Of a stretch of DNA of 64,000 nucleotides, positions 40,619-49,163 are shown piece by piece (within the stretch, counting starts at the first letter, position 1; each line of letters starts with the position of its first letter). The notes beneath the pieces were generated by a model. That model was not told the DNA's origin and did not search any database. It was given only the letters and a program-made list of their open reading frames with translations. Source of the stretch: Bin87 sp964502995 (GTDB taxonomy: Bacteria > Chloroflexota > Dehalococcoidia > Lucifugimonadales > UBA3495); NCBI GenBank assembly GCA_964502995.1, contig CAZCZB010000004.1, positions 53,416 through 117,415 of the forward strand, given 5' to 3'. A program made the position numbers and the translations under genes.

Positions 40619-41647
40619 ATGACTACCGCCGTTGCCGCCGGGCCGGTGGAATATCTGAAGACCATCGGGTTGACTACCAACCAGAGCGGTCGGGGATTCA
40701 CCAATCCGTACGACTGCGCCTTCACGTCGGACGGAAAAATCCTTTTCCTCAACAGGTGCGACACCGTGAGGGCGTCGCTGGTGCGCATCGGGATGATGAA
40801 CTGGGAAGAGGACTTCCTGGGCGAGTTCAGCCGCGGTTACGGCAGGGGCGACGGCCAGTGGATCTTCCCCGTCGCGATGGCGGTGGACAGGGATACGGTG
40901 GTGTACGTTACCGATGAGCAGCAGCACCGGATCACCGCGCTGGACACCGACGCCAATTTCGTGCGCCAGTGGGGTGAACAGGGAACCAACGCCGGACAGT
41001 TGAACGGGCCGGCGGGTATCGCGTTGTCCGCCGACGGTACGCTGTACGTGGTGGAACAGGGCAACAACCGGGTGCAGCGGTTCACCACGACCGGCGAATC
41101 GCTGGGCATGTGGGGAGAGGCGGGCGATGGCCCTGGCCAGTTCAACATGCCATGGGGCATCGGTCTGGACACATCCGGCAACGTGTATGTGGCGGATTGG
41201 CGCAACGACCGGGTGCAGAAATTTACCGCAGACGGGCAGTTCATTGCGTCTTTCGGTTCGTCAGGAACCGGCGAAGGGCAGTTTAGCCGGCCCTCCGGCG
41301 TCTGCGTGGACTCCGACAGCTATATCTACGTGTCCGACTGGGGGAATGAGAGGGTGCAAATTTTGGACCCGGACGGCGGCTTCGTTCAGTTGCTTCGAGG
41401 TCAGGCCACGCTGTCCAAGTGGGCGCAGGACTTCATGTCGGTGAACCCCGACGAGAGCAACACTCGGGATATGTCGAACCTGACGCCCGAATTGCCGGCG
41501 CACCTGGACACTCCGTATCTCATCTCCTCTCAAACGGAGCCCTATTTCTGGGGCCCCGTGTCCGTCCGTCTGGATTGGGAGGAACGGTTGTACGTGGTGG
41601 AATCAAACCGGCACCGCATCCAGGTGTACCAGCGACGCAAGGACTGA
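40619..41647 (+). CDS. NHL-repeat beta-propeller protein
   Basis: 342 residues with six propeller blades. Repeats of the NHL form follow one another from about residue 70: FPVAMAVDRDTVVYVTDEQQHRI, LNGPAGIALSADGTLYVVEQGNNRVQRF, FNMPWGIGLDTSGNVYVADWRNDRVQKF and FSRPSGVCVDSDSYIYVSDWGNERVQIL. The C-terminal blade ends with the strand LYVVESNRHRIQVY, closing the ring. There is no export signal. Such proteins bind partners or act in peptidylglycine-lyase-like enzymes; nothing decides here. ATG 40619 has AGGAG upstream. It is 7 nt before glcD. Confidence 0.9.
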   Translation: MTTAVAAGPVEYLKTIGLTTNQSGRGFTNPYDCAFTSDGKILFLNRCDTVRASLVRIGMMNWEEDFLGEFSRGYGRGDGQWIFPVAMAVDRDTVVYVTDEQQHRITALDTDANFVRQWGEQGTNAGQLNGPAGIALSADGTLYVVEQGNNRVQRFTTTGESLGMWGEAGDGPGQFNMPWGIGLDTSGNVYVADWRNDRVQKFTADGQFIASFGSSGTGEGQFSRPSGVCVDSDSYIYVSDWGNERVQILDPDGGFVQLLRGQATLSKWAQDFMSVNPDESNTRDMSNLTPELPAHLDTPYLISSQTEPYFWGPVSVRLDWEERLYVVESNRHRIQVYQRRKD

Positions 41648-41653
41648 TCGAAA

Positions 41654-43087
41654 GTGGCTAGCCCCGGATTTCTCGATGAGCTTCGAGCCATCGTAGGCGA
41701 TGATTATGTAATCGACCACCGAGAAGATCTGCTGGTCTACGAATACGATGGCTCCGTTGACCGCTCGATGCCCCGGGCGGTCGTTTTGCCGGCCAACACC
41801 GACGAGGTGAGCCGGGTGATGGCATTGGCCCATCGAGAGGGCGTGACGGTCGTCGGCAGAGGAAGCGGAACGGGACTGAGCGGCGGAGCCATCACGCCAC
41901 CTGATGGCTTGCAGATCGCTTTTCCACGCATGAACCGTATCCTGGAAGTGGACACGGTGAACCGCACCGCCCTGGTCGAGCCAGGGGTCATCAACCTGGA
42001 CCTGGACAACCATGTCCGCACATTCGGGATGCGCTACGCTCCCGACCCGTCCAGCCAGCGCGCCTGCAGCCTGGGCGGCAACATCGCTGAGAACGCCGGC
42101 GGGCCGCACTGTCTGGCATACGGCGCGACCACCAACCACGTTATCGGCATGGAAGTGGTGCTGGAAGACGGGGAGGTGGTTTACCTGGGCAGCCAGGCCA
42201 GGGAAGCGGCGGGATACGATCTGCGCGGCGCATTTGTCGGCTCGGAGGGCACCTTTGGCATCGCGACTCAGATACTGGTGCGGCTGCTGCCTACGCCGGA
42301 AAGCGTCAAGACGTTCCTTGGGATATTCCCTGATATTGACTCCGCGTGTACGGCGGTCTCGGCGGTTATCGGATACGGAATCGTGCCCGCCGCGCTGGAG
42401 ATGATCGACGCTTTGAGCATCAGGGCGGTGCAGAATGTTACCGATGCGGGATACCCTAACGACGCGGGCGCCGTGCTGCTCATCGAACTGGAAGGGCTGA
42501 ACGAAGAGGTGGAAGAGGCAACGGCCGAGGTCGAATCGGCGCTGTGGGACACCGGCGCGTCGGACGTGCGCATCGCGGAAGATGATACCGAGCGCGAACG
42601 GTTATGGGTGGGCCGCAAGACGGCGTTCGGAGCGTTCGGCACCATCGCGCCCAACTACTACCTGGTTGACGGCGTCGTCCCGCGCACGCGGCTGACACAG
42701 ATGCTCCGCAAGGTCTCAGAAGTGAGCGAACGATACAACATCACCATCGCCAACGTGTTCCACGCCGGGGACGGCAACCTGCACCCGTGCATGCTGTTTG
42801 ACGGCAGGGAACCGGGCGTTATGGAAAGCGCCATGGCGGCGGCCGCCGAGTTGATGGAGGAATGCGCGGCTCTGGGCGGCACACTCAGCGGGGAGCATGG
42901 CATCGGACTGGAGAAAAAGGAGTTCATGCCGCTGGTGTACACCGACGACGACATGGCAGCCATGCAAAAGGTGCGGGAAGCCTTTGCGCCCCACAACCGG
43001 CTGAATCCCGGCAAGATCTTTCCCGACGGGAGCTACTACAGGCCATCTCCGCATCCGGCCGCCCACACTGCGGGCCTGTACGCATAG
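41654..43087 (+). CDS. glcD: Glycolate oxidase FAD subunit GlcD
   Basis: 477 residues of the PCMH-type FAD-linked oxidase family. The FAD-binding domain contains VTVVGRGSGTGLSGGA and RACSLGGNIAENAGGPHCLAYG; the C-terminal substrate domain has VFHAGDGNLHP, GEHGIGLEKK and RLNPGKIF. It oxidises glycolate (or D-lactate) to glyoxylate (or pyruvate). The start is the GTG at 41654, seven bases after the NHL stop. It is first of glcDEF. The glycolate assignment is backed by the aminotransferase downstream. Confidence 0.92.
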   Translation: MASPGFLDELRAIVGDDYVIDHREDLLVYEYDGSVDRSMPRAVVLPANTDEVSRVMALAHREGVTVVGRGSGTGLSGGAITPPDGLQIAFPRMNRILEVDTVNRTALVEPGVINLDLDNHVRTFGMRYAPDPSSQRACSLGGNIAENAGGPHCLAYGATTNHVIGMEVVLEDGEVVYLGSQAREAAGYDLRGAFVGSEGTFGIATQILVRLLPTPESVKTFLGIFPDIDSACTAVSAVIGYGIVPAALEMIDALSIRAVQNVTDAGYPNDAGAVLLIELEGLNEEVEEATAEVESALWDTGASDVRIAEDDTERERLWVGRKTAFGAFGTIAPNYYLVDGVVPRTRLTQMLRKVSEVSERYNITIANVFHAGDGNLHPCMLFDGREPGVMESAMAAAAELMEECAALGGTLSGEHGIGLEKKEFMPLVYTDDDMAAMQKVREAFAPHNRLNPGKIFPDGSYYRPSPHPAAHTAGLYA

Positions 43088-43090
43088 CCA

Positions 43091-44440
43091 ATGCCGGCGC
43101 TGTCGGATACACTAGCATCAGCCGCCGAGCAACTGACGCGCCTGATTGGACCGGAAGCGGTGGCCGACGCCGAGGCCGTTAACGATTACGCAATCGGAGC
43201 ATTCCTGCCGACTGCGGTCGCGCTGCCCTCCGAATCGGCTCAGGTGTCGGAAATCCTGCGATGGGCGCAGTCCAGCGGTGTCGCCGTGTATCCCGTTGGA
43301 GGCCGGACACTGGGGCAACTGGGCAACGTACCCACGAGGGCGGGCGTCGCGCTGGATCTGACGGGGCTGAACAAACTGATGGACTTTCAGTCTGCCGACC
43401 TCACCGTGCGAATGGAAGCGGGCATGACCGTTTCGCGATTGGACGCCACGCTGGCGCAGGACGGCAAAATCGTGCCGCTGGGCGCGCCGCTGGCCGACCG
43501 CGCCACCATCGGCGGCACGTTGGCGACCGGCATCAGCGGCCCCCTGCGGGCGACTTACGGCCTGCCCCGGGACTGGTTGATCGGCGTGGGAGTCATCGCG
43601 GCGGACGGCGGCGCGACCAAAGCCGGCGGACAGGTGGTCAAAAACGTCACCGGCTATGACCTCAACCGACTTTACACCGGTTCGCTGGGAACGCTGGGGA
43701 TCATCGTGGAAGCCACGTTCAAAATCACGCCCCGACCCACGGAATGGGCCGCCGTGATTGCGGCTTTCGAGAGCGACGCCGCCGCGCTGGCCGCGTGCCG
43801 AAATCTGCTGGATCAACCCATCGCTCCTCAGGCGCTCCACGTTCTAAATCCGTCGGCGGCGCGACGCCTGGGCAACCCCGACATACCCGCCGGATACGGG
43901 CCGGTGGCGGTGGCGACGATATGCGGGCGTCCGTCATCAGTTCGCCGGAGGGCGCAGGACACGGCGGAGACGTGGCTGGACGCCGCGAGCGCGCTGCACA
44001 TCTCAGGAAACGAAGCGACCGCATTGTGCGACGCAATCGGGGATATGCCGTTCGAGCCTGAGGGAGGGCCATCAGTAAGCGTGCGGGTGAACGCACCGCC
44101 GCAAGGAATCGGAGCGCTGTTGGAACTGGGCAACTCGCACGCTCTTGGCGAGGATACCGGGATCATAGCGGACGCGGGTTTCGGTGGTGGTCGCGTGCTA
44201 TGCTGGCAGGAGATTGGGGAGGACGATGTCGAACAAGCGGTGGAACGGATACGAAATATCCAGGCGTGCGCCGAGCAGTTGGGCGGAGATACCGTGGTAG
44301 AAACCTGCCCCGACGACGTGAAATCGCGCATGGATGTCTGGGGACCGGCGCCATCCGGCATGGCCATCATGCGGCGCATCAAGGAGCAGTTTGATCCCAA
44401 CAACGTGCTCAACCCCGGGCGTTTCATCGGAGGACTGTGA
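43091..44440 (+). CDS. glcE: Glycolate oxidase FAD-binding subunit GlcE
   Basis: 449 residues, somewhat longer than E. coli GlcE (about 350). The FAD domain has VAVYPVGGRTLGQLGN and RATIGGTLATGISGPLRATYG; the second half includes VKNVTGYDLNRLYTGSLGTLGIIVEATFKI and ends with FDPNNVLNPGRFIGGL. It lacks the full substrate domain motifs of GlcD, as expected for GlcE. It starts 3 nt after the glcD stop and its stop overlaps the glcF start. Confidence 0.92.
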   Translation: MPALSDTLASAAEQLTRLIGPEAVADAEAVNDYAIGAFLPTAVALPSESAQVSEILRWAQSSGVAVYPVGGRTLGQLGNVPTRAGVALDLTGLNKLMDFQSADLTVRMEAGMTVSRLDATLAQDGKIVPLGAPLADRATIGGTLATGISGPLRATYGLPRDWLIGVGVIAADGGATKAGGQVVKNVTGYDLNRLYTGSLGTLGIIVEATFKITPRPTEWAAVIAAFESDAAALAACRNLLDQPIAPQALHVLNPSAARRLGNPDIPAGYGPVAVATICGRPSSVRRRAQDTAETWLDAASALHISGNEATALCDAIGDMPFEPEGGPSVSVRVNAPPQGIGALLELGNSHALGEDTGIIADAGFGGGRVLCWQEIGEDDVEQAVERIRNIQACAEQLGGDTVVETCPDDVKSRMDVWGPAPSGMAIMRRIKEQFDPNNVLNPGRFIGGL

Positions 44441-45840
44441 TGGCCGTTGAGCGGGAGCAACGCGATGACGGCGTTCAACACCTGGGCGGCGGGATAGACG
44501 CTGGACACGGGTTCCCATACGGCCAACCGTTTGAGGGATCGTTGAACGATGGCCCCGGGTTTGTCGGGCAGGACGCGCCCGCCGAATCGGACCTGTATCG
44601 CTGCGTCCACTGCGGTTTGTGTCTGAGCGCCTGCCCGACTTATGTGGAAACCCGGTTGGAGACGGAGTCACCCCGCGGCCGCATTGCCCTGATGAAAGCG
44701 GTGCATGAGGGGCGCACCGGCATCAGCGAACGGCTGGTATCTCACTGGGAACTGTGCCTGCAATGCCGGGCGTGTGAAGCGGTGTGCCCGTCGGGAGTCC
44801 CCTACGGCCGGTTGATGGAACACACGCGGGCGCAGGTGCAGGATAACAACCTGCAAAGTCCCGAATTGAACCGGCTCTCAAGGATGTTCCTGCGGGCCGC
44901 GTTGCCCCACAACGGAAGGCTGCGGCTGGCAGGACACATGATGAGGATGTACCAGCGTTGGGGATTGCAGGGCTTGGTCAGGAAATCGGGTGTCTTGAAA
45001 GCGCTGCCCGGCAATCTGGGGGCGATGGAAGCGCAAATGCCGGTGATGGGCGACCGCTTTTTCGCATCGCGCCGGCGAGCGTTTCCGGCGCAGGGCGAAA
45101 GGCGGGCCACCGTTGGGCTGCTGACCGGTTGCGTGATGCCATTGATGCAATCGGAGACGATGCGGGCGACGGTTCGCGTTTTGCAGCGAAACGGATGCGA
45201 CGTGGTGACTCCAATGGATCAGGGCTGCTGCGGGGCGTTGAACCTCCACGCCGGCGACCTGAACCTGGGCCGGGAAATGGCGAAACGCAACATCGACGCG
45301 TTTCGCCGCGCAGAGGTCGATGTGATCGTGACCGCTTCGGCAGGTTGCGGTTCATCGATGAAAGAGTACGCCGACCTGTTGGAAAACGACCACGGATATC
45401 GCGACATGGCCCGCGAGTTCTCAGAGAATACGAGGGACGTCACGGAGTTTCTTGCCGGGTTGCCCCTGGACCCGCCAGCGCGCGAACTGCCGTGGCGCGT
45501 CACCATGCAGGATCCGTGCCACCTGGCTCACGCTCAGCGCATCACGGAGGCCCCGCGCCGGGTGTTGCGCAGTATTCCCGGGTTGCAATTCACCGAAATG
45601 GCGGAATCGTCGCTGTGCTGCGGATCGGCCGGATTTTACTCGCTGATTCAGCAGGATATGTCCCGACGTTTACAGCGACGCAAGATCGGCAATGCGTTGG
45701 CCACGGAGGCCGAGGTTATCGCATCGGCCAATCCGGGCTGCATGGCGCAACTGGAGCAGGGACTGCGGGACGCGGGTTCGGACGTGCGGGTGATGCACGT
45801 GGTGGAGATTCTCGACGCAGCGTACCAGCGCGAAGGCTGA
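44440..45840 (+). CDS. glcF: Glycolate oxidase iron-sulfur subunit GlcF
   Basis: 466 residues. Two ferredoxin-type [4Fe-4S] motifs lie near the N-terminus (CVHCGLCLSACPTY and CLQCRACEAVCPSGVPYG), followed by two CCG domains: GLLTGCVMPLM with GCCGALNLHAGD, and MQDPCHLAHAQR with SSLCCGSAGFYSL. It passes electrons from GlcD/GlcE to the quinone pool. ATG 44440 overlaps the glcE stop by one base (TGATG). Residues 1-45 are an extra polar N-terminus. A terminator follows after about 200 nt. Confidence 0.95.
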   Translation: MAVEREQRDDGVQHLGGGIDAGHGFPYGQPFEGSLNDGPGFVGQDAPAESDLYRCVHCGLCLSACPTYVETRLETESPRGRIALMKAVHEGRTGISERLVSHWELCLQCRACEAVCPSGVPYGRLMEHTRAQVQDNNLQSPELNRLSRMFLRAALPHNGRLRLAGHMMRMYQRWGLQGLVRKSGVLKALPGNLGAMEAQMPVMGDRFFASRRRAFPAQGERRATVGLLTGCVMPLMQSETMRATVRVLQRNGCDVVTPMDQGCCGALNLHAGDLNLGREMAKRNIDAFRRAEVDVIVTASAGCGSSMKEYADLLENDHGYRDMAREFSENTRDVTEFLAGLPLDPPARELPWRVTMQDPCHLAHAQRITEAPRRVLRSIPGLQFTEMAESSLCCGSAGFYSLIQQDMSRRLQRRKIGNALATEAEVIASANPGCMAQLEQGLRDAGSDVRVMHVVEILDAAYQREG

Positions 45841-46039
45841 TGGGTTGCAGAACCAACGGCTCTGCGGTTTCCGGCGATCCGGGTTGCGGCAGGGGCGGAC
45901 AGGGGAATTCAGCCGTCGAAGTCGCCGTCCTGCCACCTTTCCGGTTTCCTGCTTGCTCAGGAATAACGGTTCACCAGGCGACTACCTCGTAGATGTTTCA
46001 TCGCAGGTCCGGCGCCAGGCGCGATGGTTGAAAAACCGA

Positions 46040-46064
46040 TGGCCCATCCTTTGCGGATGGGCCA
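46040..46064. terminator. Bidirectional terminator between glcF and the aminotransferase
   Basis: TGGCCCATCC / GGATGGGCCA, a 10-bp perfect stem with a 5-nt loop; the plus side runs TTATTT and the minus side runs TCGGTTTTTC. Confidence 0.8.
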
Positions 46065-46093
46065 TTATTTGAGCCAGGTATGTGGGCGGAGAA

Positions 46094-47293
46094 CTATGCG
46101 GCGCCGTCGTTGGCGAAGGTGCGTTGGGCAGCGGCGACACTGGCGCCGTAGGCGACTTCGTAGCCCTCGTCGGCCAGGATGACCTCCAACGCGGACAGGA
46201 CGGACAGCACGCTGGATTCGCGCGCGCCCTCGCCCATCATGCCGATGCGCCAGACTCGGTTGCGGAATTCGCCGAGACCGCCGCTGACCTCGATGTTGTA
46301 CTCATTGAGCAGGCGGCTGCGGACGGTCGCTTCGTCAATTCCCTCGGGAGACTCCACGACCGTGATGGGGTTGAGCTGGTAGTCGTCAGCGGTGGCGAGC
46401 TTGAGCCCCATGGCGGAGATCCCGGCGCGAAGGCCGGCGGCCACGTGTGCATGACGGGCATGCCGAGCGTCGACACCTTCTTCCATCATCATGCGCAGGG
46501 ATTCGCGCATGGCGTAGGTCATGGTGATTGGGCTGGTATGGTGATAAACGCGCTGGGTCTCGTTCCAATACTCGGCAACGCCCTGCAGGTTGAAATAAAA
46601 GCTTTCGACCGGCGTGGTGCGCTTGTTGATGACGTCCATGGCCCGCTCGCCGAAACTGACCGGGGCAAGACCCGGAGGCGCGCCCAGGCATTTCTGGCTG
46701 GCGCTGTAGCAGACGTCGATGTCCCAGTCGTCCACCTGGACGTCGTGGCTGCCCAGTGAGGTCACGGCATCGACCACGACCAGCGCGCCGTGGCGGTGGG
46801 CCATGTCGATTGCGTCCTGCAACGGGGTGATCGCGCCGGTGGAAGTCTCGGCGTGAACCAGTCCAACCATCTTGGCGCCCGGGTTGGCGTTCAGCGCATC
46901 CTCCAGGGCGTTCAGGTCGGCGGGTTGCCCCCAGGGGGAATCAACCATGATGGTGTTTGCGCCGCAACGCTGGGCAATATCGGCCAGGCGCACGCCGAAG
47001 TAGCCGTTGCGGCATACGATGGCGGTATCGCCGCGTTCAATGACGTTGACGCACGCCGTTTCCATGGCGCCGGTTCCGGTCGCCGATATGGGCATGGTCA
47101 CGTTGTTCTTGGTGTGAAAAACCTGGCGCAGCATCTCGCACACTTCGTCCATGATCTGGAAAAAGAGCGGGTCGAGGTGCCCCACCACTGGTTGGGTCAT
47201 GGCCCGCAGCACGCGGGGATGGACCGTGCAGGGCCCGGCGCCCAGCAACAATCGATTGGGGGCTTCAAATTCGTCGAAGTAAGACTCTTTCAC
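46094..47293 (-). CDS. Class V aminotransferase, alanine/serine-glyoxylate type
   Basis: 399 residues of the AGXT/SgaA-like class V aminotransferases. LLLGAGPCTVHPRVLRAM, the cofactor-contacting ATGTGAMETA and the PLP lysine in SASQKCLGAPPGL are diagnostic; the Asp that hydrogen-bonds the PLP ring is in VVVDAVTSLGS. It transaminates glyoxylate to glycine with alanine or serine as donor. It faces glcDEF across a terminator, which fits a glycolate to glyoxylate to glycine route. Phosphonate (AEPT) or purine-degradation roles are less likely but not excluded. Confidence 0.93.
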   Translation of the reverse strand: MKESYFDEFEAPNRLLLGAGPCTVHPRVLRAMTQPVVGHLDPLFFQIMDEVCEMLRQVFHTKNNVTMPISATGTGAMETACVNVIERGDTAIVCRNGYFGVRLADIAQRCGANTIMVDSPWGQPADLNALEDALNANPGAKMVGLVHAETSTGAITPLQDAIDMAHRHGALVVVDAVTSLGSHDVQVDDWDIDVCYSASQKCLGAPPGLAPVSFGERAMDVINKRTTPVESFYFNLQGVAEYWNETQRVYHHTSPITMTYAMRESLRMMMEEGVDARHARHAHVAAGLRAGISAMGLKLATADDYQLNPITVVESPEGIDEATVRSRLLNEYNIEVSGGLGEFRNRVWRIGMMGEGARESSVLSVLSALEVILADEGYEVAYGASVAAAQRTFANDGAA

Positions 47294-47493
47294 TGTGATC
47301 TCCGGTTGGCAAACTCTTTTCTGGTCTGGTGGAAGGTGGACTGCGCATGTTCAACCACCGCGGTGGTTAGATCATTGGGTCGCCGGGGCGATGTCTCCTT
47401 AGTGTCAATTGGGATGATTCACCCGTTGCCCATGGCTGGGTCGGATCATCATGAGCGTGCCCGGTCGTCATCCCTGCAATTGACAATCGCACT

Positions 47494-48291
47494 TTAGAGG
47501 ACTGCCGAGGCTCCGCCGTCGATGTTGATGGCGACGCCGGTGAGATAGCTGGCACGGTCGGACGCCAGGAACGCGATGACGTCCCCGGCTTCGGAACCCT
47601 CTCCGACGCGTCCCAACGGCACGCCACGACCGGCGGCCAACTGGTTGTAGAAATCGTCCATGTCGAGGTCGGGCTCGTTGATGATGCGCGCATCGTAACG
47701 GCGCTGGTGCTGGCCGCTCTTGATCAGGCCGATGCACACGGTGTTGACCAGGATATTGTCGGATGCCAGATCCTTGGACAATCCCTTGGTGATGGCGATG
47801 CCGGCCGCCCGGGAAATGGACGTGGGCATGGAATTGGCGCCGGGGGTGCGGCCACCCAGATTGGTAACATTGATGATGCGGCCGCCTCCGACTTTCCGCA
47901 TCTCCGGGATGGACGCGCGGATCAGGCGAACCGCGCCCCAGACCTTCAACTCGAAGTCGAACTCCCAGTCGTCATCGCTGACGTCCTCGAAACCCTTGGC
48001 CATGGACGTGCCGGCGTTGTTGACGAGGATGTCCAGCCGTCCGTATTTCTCGATGGCGGTGTTAACGACGTTGGCAGCGGTGTCCTTGCCGGTTACATCG
48101 GCAGCCAACGGAAGCACCTCGACTTCGGTCGCGGTGCGGATCTCATCGGCCGCGGCGTCCAGAACTTCCTGGCGACGGGCCACTATGATTACGTTGGCCC
48201 CTTCACCGGCCATGCGGAGGGCGGCCGCTTTGCCGATTCCCTCGCTGCCGCCGGTAACAATAGCTACCTTGCCGTCCAATCCCATCTCCAT
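47494..48291 (-). CDS. Short-chain dehydrogenase-like protein without the canonical catalytic residues
   Basis: 265 residues with a clear SDR Rossmann fold: VTGGSEGIGKAAA, VNNAG and the C-terminal GDVIAFLASDRASYLTGVAINIDGG. The catalytic region is unusual. Where SDRs have Ser in INVSS it reads INVTN144, and where they have YxxxK it reads T157-S-I-S-R161-A-A-G. The Tyr and Lys are therefore both replaced. It may be a binding protein or have altered chemistry. ATG 48291 with AGGCGAG upstream is preferred over ATG 48285. It is divergent from nothing close and follows a 93-nt gap from the HNH gene. Confidence 0.88.
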   Translation of the reverse strand: MEMGLDGKVAIVTGGSEGIGKAAALRMAGEGANVIIVARRQEVLDAAADEIRTATEVEVLPLAADVTGKDTAANVVNTAIEKYGRLDILVNNAGTSMAKGFEDVSDDDWEFDFELKVWGAVRLIRASIPEMRKVGGGRIINVTNLGGRTPGANSMPTSISRAAGIAITKGLSKDLASDNILVNTVCIGLIKSGQHQRRYDARIINEPDLDMDDFYNQLAAGRGVPLGRVGEGSEAGDVIAFLASDRASYLTGVAINIDGGASAVL

Positions 48292-48384
48292 CGCTCGCCT
48301 CCTTGGCTTGCCCGGAGTGTGACGGTATCCGGGCACGTTCGTGTCGATTACCGCCGCCGATTATAGCACAGAGTGCGGGTGTCG

Positions 48385-49158
48385 TTACGGCCCGTCCGGG
48401 CCGGCCAGCCCCCAGGAGTCGGGGTGGGTGCAGGTGTCCAACATGCCCCGCAACGCATCCACCTCGGCGGTGGTGACGGTCAATTGCCACCGATTCTTCA
48501 CCGAGACCCAGTCTGCAGCGTATTTGCACCACCCGGCTCGCTCGTCGGGTCGCCACGCATCGGGCGGCTGCTTGCCCTTGGTCCGGTTCACCGACGCGCT
48601 GGTGGCCTGGAGGCTGGCCGGAATGGACAGATCGTTGGCGTAAGCGCGGCGGCGTTCGCGGTCCCATCGCCAACCCCCGGATTGGTGGGCGTGGCCCAGG
48701 GGGACGTGGTGGTCAATGTCCACGTCCGAGGCATCGGTGAACCACTCGCCCGTCCACGGACCCAGCCAACGGCCGTCGGTGACGCGGCAATCGTCGGGCG
48801 TCGCAAAAGCCACCGAATCCCGGCTTTCTTCGATCAGCACCTCCGCGCGCGTATTCTGACAATCGCCGTCGGCGTCCCGCCAGTGGGGCCACTCCGAGCG
48901 AACGTATTCGGTTTGGCTGCCGCGTGGCGCGATTTTCAGGTCGTCCAGAATGACCAGTATCGCTGCGACATCTGCCGGTGGGGATTGCGCGGCGGTAGCC
49001 GTTGTCGAATCAACGGGATGCTCGCGGGTTATCAGTGTGGCCGCATCATCGGCTGCGCGCCGGATTGATTTGACGGCGGAAGTACCGGAACCACAGGCAA
49101 CCGCCAACACGGCGGCTGCGATCAACAGCGCCAGAATGCCGAGGTACGCGACGCGCAC
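48385..49158 (-). CDS. Secreted HNH nuclease family lipoprotein (GmrSD C-terminal/DUF1524-like)
   Basis: 257 residues. Residues 1-21 are a signal peptide with lipobox L-A-V-A-C, followed by a Thr/Ala-rich linker. The nuclease-like domain contains RDADGDCQNTRAEVLI, the HNH core DVDIDHHVPLGHAHQSGGW and the later NDLSIPASLQATSASVNRTKGKQPPDAW block with the final Asn/Lys, typical of secreted bacterial HNH proteins of the DUF1524 kind. It would be anchored outside and degrade DNA, perhaps for nutrition. It lies 5 nt from the end of the trp operon on the same strand but is not a trp gene. Confidence 0.88.
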   Translation of the reverse strand: MRVAYLGILALLIAAAVLAVACGSGTSAVKSIRRAADDAATLITREHPVDSTTATAAQSPPADVAAILVILDDLKIAPRGSQTEYVRSEWPHWRDADGDCQNTRAEVLIEESRDSVAFATPDDCRVTDGRWLGPWTGEWFTDASDVDIDHHVPLGHAHQSGGWRWDRERRRAYANDLSIPASLQATSASVNRTKGKQPPDAWRPDERAGWCKYAADWVSVKNRWQLTVTTAEVDALRGMLDTCTHPDSWGLAGPDGP

Positions 49159-49163
49159 CGTAA

